Assembly (NCBI GenBank): GCA_049999765.1
Contig: JBNGIQ010009253.1
Location: 78,040-140,361, forward strand
DNA length: 62,322 nt
Direction of reading: 5' to 3'
From: Phaeoceros laevis
Taxonomy: Eukaryota > Anthocerotophyta > Anthocerotopsida > Notothyladales
Part shown: piece after piece, positions 42,664 to 52,780 of the stretch
Layout: each line of letters starts with the position of its first letter
Position numbering within the stretch: position 1 is the first letter of the stretch
Notes under the pieces: model-generated
Database searches by the model: none
What the model was told of the DNA's origin: nothing
What the model saw: only the letters and a program-made list of their open reading frames with translations
Program-made: the position numbers and the translations under genes

Positions 42664-45600
42664 ATGTTCAAGACTTTCCGGCGTGTTCCTACAGAACCAA
42701 ACAGGCGTCAGACATTCGTCGGCCTCAATATCTGTGTGACTAACATTGCCCCAGGTATGGAGCTGAAGCTGTTTTACCCGGTTTTTCTAAGCCACTGATG
42801 TGCCTCATGATCAAGTTAAGAAGCTTTGTAATCCAGGGCTGACATATCTTCCTTTCCTCTGCATCTGGGATAAACGTATAGATGTTAGAAAGGAAATTGC
42901 AGCCAGGACTGTGGAGCACGGAGGTCATTTTTCGGGAAGTCTTACTCGGGACTGCACACATCTGATTGCCAAAATATCCTTTTCAGTTTTATATGTTGCA
43001 AATTCTGCCATGCAGGTTCCTGATTTTACATGTCCTTTCTGGATGTTGTCAAACTGCAAAACTTCAGCAGTATTTCGTACAGAAAAGGTTAGGTTTAGGA
43101 CTTCCAGGCAACCGATACTCCTTAACGCTCTTCACTCTCCTGAAGGGGACAAGTACAAGGTTGCGAAGTTTTGGACAAGTGTCAAACTTGTAAATGAGCA
43201 ATGGTTCTGGCAAAGCATTGAGGCTGAAGGTATGGAACTGTTATTCTTCTGTAGCTGGACAATTTTTTCAAAGACAACCACTCAGGTGCTTTTGCATTCT
43301 TGCAGCATGTTTGGAAGAGAGTTTATTTCCTGTGTGTGCAACCGGCATTTCGCAGCCGATTCAATTAAGGGAGACCGAGCCCATACCAGAAACAGCAGCA
43401 ATTACACCGCTCTTGTCATCACCGTTTGTACAATCTGTAGCCGCTCAGCTGAAGCCAAAGCAGAACCCGGTTGAGTCTCAGCTGGAAGCACCCAGCTTTG
43501 TTCCTTCCACTGAAACAAAGCTGCAAGGAGCCCCCCGTTTGGACCTTCAGATGGAGGGTGAAGTTGATCATTATAATGGGGATGGTCTTTATCTATCTTC
43601 ATGTCGAGTGCACTTGTCGGGCTTTACAACTGCTGAAGAGAAACGGCTTCTAAGCATGCTCTTCGATGGTGGTGCAACGAGGTTCATTGAGTTCAACGAC
43701 ACTGTTACTCACATCATTCTGGGACAGCCTGCTGAAAGGTAAGTGGTGAGAGATGGGCCTGCTGTGTGTTTCTCCTCGTCTTGCTGAATGTGCTGACGTT
43801 GTGTCCTAACCTTTTTCTGTTGATTTATTTGCAGTGAGTTGAAAGAAATTAGAAGAGTTATGATGTGGGGTGCAGTGCATGTCGTCTTGCCTTCTTGGGT
43901 TTTTGAGTGCTCAAAGCAGAGGCAAGATGTGTCAACGAAGGATCATCTTGTATCAGCAGAAAGTGTTCTACGAGGTAGGAAGCGTGCCTGGTATCCTCTC
44001 GGTCTTCATGTTGTGGTAGAACATCAGGTCTATTCAAGGACGCAGTGCTCATAGCTGAAAATTACTTCCTCGATCGCAGGCAGCGCTCAAGCTCAAGGCA
44101 GAATTAAAGAAATACCTGTCCCAAATGCGAGGACCTGCATAGCAAATAGAGACAACATGACTCCTGTTGAAGCAGTTGGCTGTGTGCAAGAATATCAGCA
44201 CGACAAGTCGGGTTTCGTCTCTGTCACCTTGCCAGGGGATGAGTCCTTCAATTTTGAAGTTTCACCCCGCACTGTAGACTTACGTGCCCATGGAACTGGA
44301 AAGGCACGTCTTGAAGAAAATGCTGAAATGCTAATGCAACCACCGCGAAGCAGAAGTGGATTGGTGGCAATCCCTGCAACACAGTTAGAACTTGTGGAGA
44401 AGTGCAAGGGTTTTAGCAACTCCGTCTTCTCTGGATATGTGTTTGGTCTCCTTGATCCTACCGCATCTCAACAGGTATGTCAAATGTTCACTGTGTTCTG
44501 TCATAATCGGTCTTTGTTCAGTGAAAGGGTCTTGTTTCTGACAAATATTGTCGACGAGCTGCCCTTAATCTTGACGTACAGATTGAGGTTGGCAACTTGA
44601 TTATTCATGGTGGAGGAAGTGTGGAACGTGATGTCAGTTTGAAGACGCTTCACTTCGTTGTTTTCTCGCACAAGACAATACAAGATGCTGAAGTGTACCA
44701 TGGAACAGCAGAAGTTGTTTCTGATATTTGGATTCGTCACTGTGCTAAGGTGATATCCCTATGACAGTTCTGATTGCTTTTTTCATAGTTTTGTCTGTTT
44801 CTCCTAACCATCATCAGGCGTTTTCTCTTGGTGCCCTGCAGGATGATAAACTACTTGGTATTCGGGATCATATTCTGTACCAGCCGTTACGAATTCAACT
44901 CCCCCTTCCTGGTTTTGAGAAGTTCGTTCTTTGCCCTTCGCAGTTGAAAGACAAAGAGAGGGAGTTGATGGCAGAGCTTTGCATCCTCTTAGGGGGCAAG
45001 TTTTCTGAAGACCTGGTCAGACAAGTCACCCACTTAATATTGAAGGTCCCTGAAGGTGATAAGTATCAAGGTGCATTGAAACTTGATACCGTTGCCATTG
45101 TTTCACACGATTGGCTGATTGCCTGTGCTTCAAGGGTAAGTGTGTTACACCTCTCAAGGTTACTGGCATCTCACTTGATGTTTTTGAAGTTGACTGTGGC
45201 TTAATGTGCTTGTAGAAGATTCTTGTCCAAAATCATGCTGATTTTACTTTCTACTACTGCATAAACTTCGTAATTCTATTGGCAGAATATGGTAGTACCA
45301 GTTGATGAGTACCGTGTTGGAAAAGAAGTACCTTCCGAGAAGGTAAATGGGGTGCCTTTGAGTGTTGGCTTTCCACAAGGCAATGAGATACTTCAGAATG
45401 TTGCCATTCCACAAAGCAATGAGATACCTCAGAGTATTGCCATTCCACAAAGCAGTGAGATACCTGAGAGTGTTGCCATTCCTCAAAGCTCTGCAAGTGT
45501 CGTGGAATGCGGCCCTTCTATGCCTGAGATGTTGGATGTACGAGTTGGTGCATCAGAAGGGAACCAGGGCACCAAAAGCGAGATAGCTGCTATGGGTTCC

Positions 45601-46607
45601 TCACAGATGGTGACTCGAGACGCCTCGGCAGGGATAAAAGGTACTATAGTAGCCAGCTCTGTTGTTTCTGGCCAATTAGCTTGCTGGGGGAAATCTTAAA
45701 ACACAAAGTGCATGTTTTTGCGATTTCCAACCCTCGTCTGGTGTCCACAGGGAAAAAAACAGGCGCAAGGTTCAAGCAACCTCAGCAAGCTAGGCCCCGA
45801 ACAAGGGGTGCTGAAGTCCGCCTCTCTCAAGTGCAAAATCAAGGACACTCCAATCTTGATCCTTGGGATAGCATTGCTGCTCCGTGGGCACCTGTGAATT
45901 CGAAACCCAAAAAAGGCAAGACGTCTCCAGAAAGTGCTAAGGGAAGCGCTCTCCCAAGACCGGCGACAAGGTCCCAACAAAAGTTGCAACCGAACACCGA
46001 GGACAACCCCCTTCCATCGAATGATGTTCAAATTGACAATAGTACCACACCAAAGCCTATAGTTGAGAAAGATCGTCCGGTAGTAACTGCAGGTGGTGAA
46101 TCACTCAAGGACAGTGGAGAATCGGAAGGTTTAGCTGCAGCAATCGAAGGCCTCCTGGAAACGACAATCAAAGTAAGTTTCCTTGTTGTAGACACTTTTA
46201 CCTTCGGAGTTGTCGAACTGATGTGGCTGTGTGTGGATGCAGGTAAGCGCAAGCAAACGAAAGGGCACACTTAAAACGGACGTCGAAGCAGCGGTATTCA
46301 CCTTCAACTTCGTAACCTTCTCATTTCCGCAAACCTTGACCAGATCTAATCATAATTATCCTCCTACGCTGCGCAGCTCCTGTCTCCCGAGCGCAGTCGC
46401 ATTAGGATCAATCAGGACTACAGCGGAAATCAGTCCGAGTTCAAGCGGGCCAAGCCCATGTGGCACAGGTCGGGAACTGTTCGCTTTCCAATTGCCTGCA
46501 TTTCTCTCACGAACGCGCTCTTTCGAACTGACTTCCGTTTACAGGACCAGAAGCACTACTGGTGCATTGAATCCATCGAGCATCGCCCAGAACCATGTTA
46601 CACATGA
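42664..46607 (+). CDS. TopBP1/MEI1-like BRCT-domain protein, N-terminally short
   Basis: Exons: 42664-42754, 42882-42973, 43136-43229, 43306-43738, 43835-43974, 44080-44474, 44582-44749, 44842-45135, 45286-45640, 45751-46172, 46243-46293, 46377-46607. All phases agree, giving 921 residues. Four BRCT domains are visible: TFVGLNICVTNIAPDVRKEI (with CTHLIAKSPEGDKYKVAKFW), GDGLYLSSCRVHLSGFTTAE (with PSWVFECSKQRQDV), FSGYVFGLLDPTASQQ (with SDIWIRHCAK), and GFEKFVLCPSQLKDKERELM (with HDWLIACASR). The C-terminus (FKRAKPMWHRSGTV, QDQKHYWCIESI) is typical of this family. TopBP1-like proteins act in DNA replication checkpoint and repair; plant MEI1 is needed in meiosis. The family's first BRCT domains are missing, because the SKIP fragment lies immediately upstream. 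The second intron is AT-AC. Confidence 0.85.
42974..43135 (+). other. U12-type AT-AC intron
   Basis: The intron begins ATATCCTTTT, the U12 donor consensus, directly after the Lys codon of CTHLIAK, and ends CTTCAC. A CTCCTTAAC branch site lies about 10 bases before the end. Removing it joins CTHLIAK to SPEGDKYKVAKFW exactly as in family members. No GT-AG choice restores the BRCT this well. Confidence 0.85.
45366..45500 (+). repeat. 36-base coding tandem repeats in the BRCT gene
   Basis: Three to four units encode a 12-residue motif: QGNEILQNVAIP, QSNEIPQSIAIP, QSSEIPESVAIP, then a partial QSS. The units lie in the linker after the last BRCT domain. Confidence 0.88.
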
Positions 46608-47027
46608 CCATTTTGAAGAAACACAAATGGAATCGCAAGTGGCATATGAGGAGGACCTTGCCGGTCGACAATTGATTTTAGAAAAGGTCCGGACCAGAAG
46701 CACGACAAAAGCCACAATTAGGAGACCCGACAGAAGTCCCAAAGATAGCTGGAAAGAGCGGTTGTGTCGTATCGCAGATGGCAATAGGTGAGCTGTTTGC
46801 TGAATGTACCACAGAGAATGTAACAAACCAGGCCACAAACAAGGGTCTGGTCAGGATAGACACGAACGATGTTCGGGGCACCGTGAAAACAAGATCCGGC
46901 CTCAAATACACCAATGTCGTTGTCACGCAGATTCACGCTGTCAAAAGTTCTCGACAAGAGGTTTTGGACGTACATTGAAAGGCCCCCACCAAGGATCCAT
47001 CGTCCATACCTTTGTAGCACGAGAGTC
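46608..47027. other. Spacer between convergent genes
   Basis: 3' flanks of the BRCT gene (plus) and the WRKY gene (minus). No gene is seen. Confidence 0.45.
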
Positions 47028-48888
47028 TCATCTCTTGTATCGCCGCCTTCGTTTTAATGTGTCGAGAATCCTGGCGGACTTGCGGGGAACAGGGTGGTTG
47101 TGGACACCTTCGTACGTCCGCTTCATAAGCCCATCATCTGACCTCTCTTCAATCTTCCGGGCAATGCATCCCATGTTGGTGCAACCGTAGAATACTCGTG
47201 GATACAGCTTCCCTGGTTGCAACATCTCCCCATACTTCCTCCAGTTGTAACCATCAAACAAACGATGTGCTAGTTGACTGCTGTGAGTAGCTGGAGCAGG
47301 GGTGTAAGGTAGAACTTCAGGGACGCTCACTGGTTGAGCAAACGGCTCATGGAGATGTTGGGGGATGGCTTGAGCAAATGAATCTGGAATGTCCATTGTA
47401 CCTAGCTGCATGTCAGATCCGCTTCCTGGCATATTGTGCACCAGCTCCTGAAGATGGTGATTGCCAGCCTCTGCTACTGGGTGCATCATGGGACCATTAT
47501 TCCGCTGCTTCTGCACAAAGAATACGAGAAGGATGAAACACACTGAAACACAATCACATTCACATAACACAACGAGTGTGCGCAGCAGGGTGGGGGAAAA
47601 AACACTGTCCATAATTTTAAAACGCACCTCAAGCTCTAGCATATAAATGCTTTGAAGCCTAGCTAAATCCATTTCAATGCATGTCATCTTTTGCTGGAGA
47701 ACTTCTTGTTGCTGCTGAAGTTGTTCATGTTCCTGTTGAAGACATACAACTATAGAAGCCTGAGCAAATATGAAAAATCTCTCTCTGAAAAATCTTAGCT
47801 CAAGTGTTCCTGCAAGGAAAAACTGAAAAGGAGTTGGTCCAAGTCACACAAACCTTCCTTAACCTATCCATTTCAGCCTCGACCGTCTCAATTACAAGCG
47901 AGCCACCATCTGCATCTTTGTTGCAATGGAGTTGCCCTATGTATGGTCCTATGCCATTCTCTCCTACATTTGATGCTGCTCCCGTCTCTGAGTCGGATGT
48001 CAGCCCTTCTGTCGTAACACCGCTCAATATGTTGACATCTTCCCGAGACCCTGCCTCAGACACTTCCTCCTGCACCTCTTCTGCATTGCCTTCAGGAGAA
48101 CACTCTAAGTGTCCGTCACTTGAACTGCAGGAATGCAGACGTAGCAGCTCTGTAGTTTCCTTTATCAAGTGCCCAGAATGTTGTCCAATAAAATCTATGG
48201 TTTTAGGAACTAGTGGGTGCATGCTCTCCCTTGACATACCGTTACTTTCTAGCAGGACCTGATCAGAATGCCTGTCATGAGTGATAAAGGCTGGCAGTCG
48301 ATCTGTCTCCACGTTTTCCAAGACAACCTGATTGACATGCCTGTCAGCTGGACCAATGCCCTGGAACCTCACTGGCCCTGAATGGTCTATGACTTCCTGA
48401 TCAGAGTGCCTGTCATATGCAACAAAAGCTCTTGATCTCACTGGTAGGACAAGATCCTGAGCTGCATACTCTGAGTGCCTGACGGTGACATCAGCAGCCT
48501 GAGGATCTACTGGACCGATTATATCTTGATCCGAGTGCTTCAGATGCAATCCTCTTGTACTGCAAAATGCCTGAGCTTCTGGTTTTTCCGGCATCATGTT
48601 TCCCCTGTCCACATTCATCTCATCTTCGCATCTTAACAGCTTCTGCTCCCCGGGGTAGCCTAGCACAGCCCCAGTGGTACGGAAATCATGCAGAGTGAAG
48701 TGATTTCCACCCAACATCTCCGACGGAGAATCCTCCAGGTGTGCACCCGAACACCGGGAAGCTGCCACCGGGGCAGCAGAAAGCTTCAACAAGAAGCTTG
48801 AAGAAGCCTCGAAGCACCCGATTCCAATTGACATTGCAACTATGCTTGAGATCCCCCACAACAGATGGTGTGACGCCCGGAAATTCAA
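47028..48888 (-). CDS. WRKY transcription factor with WRKYGEM variant and RHSDQ repeats
   Basis: Exons (minus): 48888-47854, 47759-47628, 47510-47028; phases agree, giving 549 residues. The single C-terminal WRKY domain reads DGYNWRKYGEM, then YGCTNMGC (C-x4-C) and a closing GVHNHPVP (HxH). WRKY factors bind W-box DNA. Here the usual GQK of the heptapeptide is GEM. The short second exon encodes a Gln-rich coiled coil (LQQEHEQLQQQQEVLQQKM). The long first exon holds a degenerate repeat around RHSDQ at residues about 118, 137, 160, 183, 206 and 237. The common intron inside the WRKY domain is absent. The C-terminus is basic (KRRRRYKR), a likely nuclear signal. The start is tentative: Met-1 or Met-19 could be used. 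Confidence 0.87.
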
Positions 48889-49777
48889 AGAGATGAACGG
48901 TCAACGACGGAGAGAGGTCTTAACAACGTCAATTGGCATGCCACAACCAAGTTGAAGGTAAGAGTTTTCAAATTCAGCCCTAAGGAAGCCTACGGTTGCA
49001 TCTTGCTCAGAGGCACGAAATCCTCATTCCCTGGTAACCTTGTACTGGACACCTCAACATGAGCTGCTGCTGCAGCAAAACGCAATGCATTTGTTGATAT
49101 CAAATTGCAACTCTGGCATTCAACCTGGCATCGCTTCCACAGCTGAGTAAGATTCCAGTCCGTGATAACAGACCCTTGCGACGAGAAATTAGTACAAAGG
49201 GTGCCCTGGGCCTCAGCAAACACACAGTCTAAAAACGTCCAACCGCGGCCATTCTACAAACGATGCCGCTGAAAGTCATACCGTGATTGGATGGTAGAAT
49301 GACGTATGCGAGAAGGCCCAATTGCTGCAAACAGATACAATCTCGCGTTATACCCGCAAACCACTGGAGGGAACAAAAGCGGGCTGCTGACGGAACCTTC
49401 TCTTTCCTAGTCCACGACTACTGTATGTGGATTCTAGGCTTTACAGCAACTAGTTACCTTATAGACTAGGTGCTGCATGCTTTGGAGTTAGTCTACCACA
49501 CGAACTCACGAGAACTTGGGTTTGGAGCTCGACAGACTGACCAGAGGGGTCTTGCCGCATGCTAAATGATTGCTAAAACTCATGAAGTGATGCATTCGTC
49601 CAAATACCGGTGTAGAAACTTACACACAAAACCTTTAGCATGCAAGGACTGTGCAGTGCTACAGTCCGCTGGAGTGCTAGCATGCAGGAACAGTACGTCC
49701 TGGGAGACTGGATGTTCCTACCTAGACCAACCGAATGAGTGTTAAGTAGGCTCAAAGATAAAATAAGAGTAAGCTAA
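48889..49777. other. Spacer, WRKY 5' region
   Basis: No gene is supported. The segment should hold the promoter of the minus-strand WRKY gene and the 3' end of the F-box gene. Confidence 0.4.
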
Positions 49778-51604
49778 TCAAAGATACACAACTGCAGAAG
49801 CCAACACCGTTCCGCCGCTGTCACCCAGATCTGCAACCTGCCTCCACTGCAAAAGGTGCGGTGCGATCACGTCTCGGCAGCTAAGATTGCTACAAGCCTC
49901 TACAGAGTTCAGGGTCTGAACATGGTAGCGATTACGATTCTGCCATGACTCCCTGGCTCCACCCAAGATGTAGAGATCACCGTCAAGGCTCTCACATGCA
50001 AATCCAAAGCGGGAGAAGGGCCTGTTGTAGACGTCTCCACCAGATACGTGGCCCAAGTGCATCCAGCAATTCGTTTCGTGGTCGTAGGCCATAATCTTGC
50101 TGTAGTGAATAAAAATAAGCTTTCCATCAATGACTGTATTTGGTCCAGGCACCTGCATCACAAGTCAATCAGTCAGGACCTGAAACTGCATCGACTTGCA
50201 ACTAAAGACATCGCATAGACGAGTGGACAAACATAACATGAAAGCCATGTTCAGAATGTGAACAGAGGTCACCTTGTGACAGTCGAGCCACATCTCTTCC
50301 ACTACCCTCCATGAATCTGACTGGGGATCGTAAACTTCAGCAGAACCCTTCCGAGGCCGGTCCTGGTACTGACTCCTCATGTACTCTCCTGCAACAACCC
50401 AAAACTGTCCATCCAATGCAACTCCACTGCAACTAAACCTGATGAAGTTCATGCTCTTGATTGGATACCAGATATCTTCTTTTGTATCATAAACCTCTGC
50501 ACAGTTGAGGAAATGGCTGATCCCCTGACCACCTGCAACGTACAACCGCTCCCCGATTACAGTAGCTGCGAACCAGCTACGAGCCGTATGCATGCTCGCA
50601 GCTAAGGACCATTTGTTTGTGTGGGCATTATAAACTTTAACATCCGCCGAGACAGTACCTACAAAAGTCATTTTGCAAAGCAGGTGCATCAGGTAGGTTT
50701 ATCGGGCAATATCTGCACCAACAATATGCTTTGACCTCAGGAGAAAAAGCTAAACATACCTTCACTCCACTTCTGCATGGACTGGTTGTAAGATTGGCGA
50801 ACGCCTCCCATGAGGTAAAGGCAGCATCCTAGCGCTACACAAGCAAATCCATGCCATCGATGTTGCTGAGAGTGACCTGGAGTTGGAGGCAGGTTATGCC
50901 ATTTGTTGGCCCTGGGATTGAAAACTACAAAAGGTGCACCTGCCGGAGTCTCGGATAGCACATAAATCCACCCTTCTGAGGATTTGACCTACACAAAATC
51001 ACTGCTTGGCTCATTCTCTAGGCAGAAAACTTAGTGGCAAGGTAATTCAATTCAACAGAAGATTTGTAGAACAGCTCAAGGGAGTAACATGCGTCTCAGC
51101 ATTATCACAATGCTGTACACCACAAATAACAGGTCTTACCTGCTGCCGTAGGGAAGGGTAACTTGCAGCTTTGACCACTGCCCTCCACGCCTTGCAAACT
51201 GCAGACAAGATGGGAACCATGCCTCTGGACACTCTGGCTAGACACAAAATTGCTATATCATCTGAAAGGCCTGGGATGAGCTGCTTCACCATTGCGACTT
51301 CCGTGATATCGCTGCTGGTAGAAGCCTCTCCACTACCTTCCATACAACTATCTAATACACCTATGTCAGTCTGAAGCAACTGGAAGCTTTCAGCTTCTAT
51401 GTCTCCAGAAATGCCGAACAGTTCATGAACAGGCGAGTTTTCGTCTCCGAGTTCACAAGTTTCACTGTCATCAATTTGTTCTTCCCATAGAGAAGAGCCT
51501 GCCTCCTGCAAGCCCAGTTGAGAGTTTCGTGGCTGCAGCTTTCTAATTTCCTCTGGACGGCTGTCACCACTAACTTCTGACTGACCACCGACAAGAGCGT
51601 CCAT
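49778..51604 (-). CDS. F-box/kelch-repeat protein
   Basis: Exons (minus): 51604-51140, 50988-50760, 50658-50273, 50152-49778; phases agree, giving 484 residues. An acidic N-terminal region is followed by an F-box (LIPGLSDDIAILCLARVSRG, LSAVCKAWRAVV). A kelch propeller follows with its GG and W markers: FNPRANKWHNLPPTPG, LYLMGGVRQSY, VYNAHTNKWSLAASMHTARS, LYVAGGQG, AEVYDPQSDSWRVVEEM and LYILGGARESW. Such proteins are substrate receptors of SCF ubiquitin ligases; the F-box binds SKP1 and the propeller binds the target. It is similar in build to Arabidopsis At1g67480/At1g55270-type proteins. The target is unknown and the gene appears intact. Confidence 0.9.
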
Positions 51605-52780
51605 GCTCTGGGAACCCTCCTCAATCTCCAGGTTTATATCTATCCGGAGTTGTTCCCTTGAGAAAAGGAAGTCCAGTCAAACTGCATACCCGCAAGCTAG
51701 GGTTGTAATGTTTCTTAATGCTGAGGCAGAATGCGCCCCAAACTTCTCAGAGTACAACTCTCAAAAATCATCTCGTTGCAGGTCCAAATCCCCTTCTCTG
51801 GAACGATACAAAACGCAAGCTCTACAGCTCAAGCACCGCTTTCAGCAAAATGAAACATTCTGCCTCTGCCTTCTCAAGCATTCCTGAGGAATGCCGTCAT
51901 CCTCAAACAAAAGCCAGAAACCTCTTGCTGTATGTCTCCAAACTCAGCAGCGTCCAGCTTAACCAGAAATTAGACACCCACGGGAGCCTTCCCCCCTCTC
52001 TCCACCTGCCAAGGTAGGAGAAACGCACTACAACTCTCCAACCCCTCCTCCATCTCACGTTGGAAAGACGTGCAAGGGCAGTTCACATCCTGAGAGCCAG
52101 CGTACCTCCGTTTCCTGCAACCCGACGCCATCAGCAGTTGACCTCCTCTGAGAACGCTCCGCCTTCAAATTTTTCCTATAAATTACAGACTTCTCACCAG
52201 CACCAGAAGTGTCTTATGCAAATTCGCGACGAGCTTGCTGCAATGCAGTATGCCGGGAAACAGGCTTCCACAGCACCCCTTCGCCTCCAGCATCACAAGA
52301 CGGAAATTGCTGTTGATTCGCACCACTTTGTACAGTGCTCACCACACCGTCAGATTCCAGATGCAAGCGTAATTCCCTTCCGATCCATGGCATCCACAAA
52401 GGGCTGCAATCTGCCGTACGGTCCTCACAGCGAAACAGAGTCATCCGCAGCTCTGCCCGGCTGATCACGCATAAAAGTGTGGCCAGGAAGTTTCAGATTC
52501 TAAGCTACCGGCCATGCCGATCCGTTCCTAACTGCCCTGCTCCGATGACGGGAGAAATGCGAAGCGTACGAGCCTGCTTCTCAAAGGGCCTTGGACGCCC
52601 GTGGGCGACGCGCATATGGACACCCAAGGTGCTCATGCACCTTGCGGCATCTATCTGAGTTTAACACGGGACCTAACACGGTTTGTGAACTAGTAACAAC
52701 TATCGTTGCTGTTATCGTGCTGGCGGCCACGGGAAAACTCACACTTGTAAATAAAAATGCAGAATCCGTACATGGAGGTG
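51605..52780. other. Spacer, no supported gene
   Basis: 5' region of the F-box gene and 3' flank of the NLR. A plus-strand frame at 52060-52464 (134 residues) resembles nothing and has no splice or start support. Confidence 0.4.

Noticed and set aside
42499-42798. Plus-strand frame with a hydrophobic start (signal-like)
   Set aside because: It is antisense to the conserved SKIP blocks; its hydrophobicity comes from the complementary strand.
46718-47020. 100-residue minus-strand frame between the BRCT and WRKY genes
   Set aside because: No motif or splice support, and it lies in the 3' flanks of two well-supported convergent genes.
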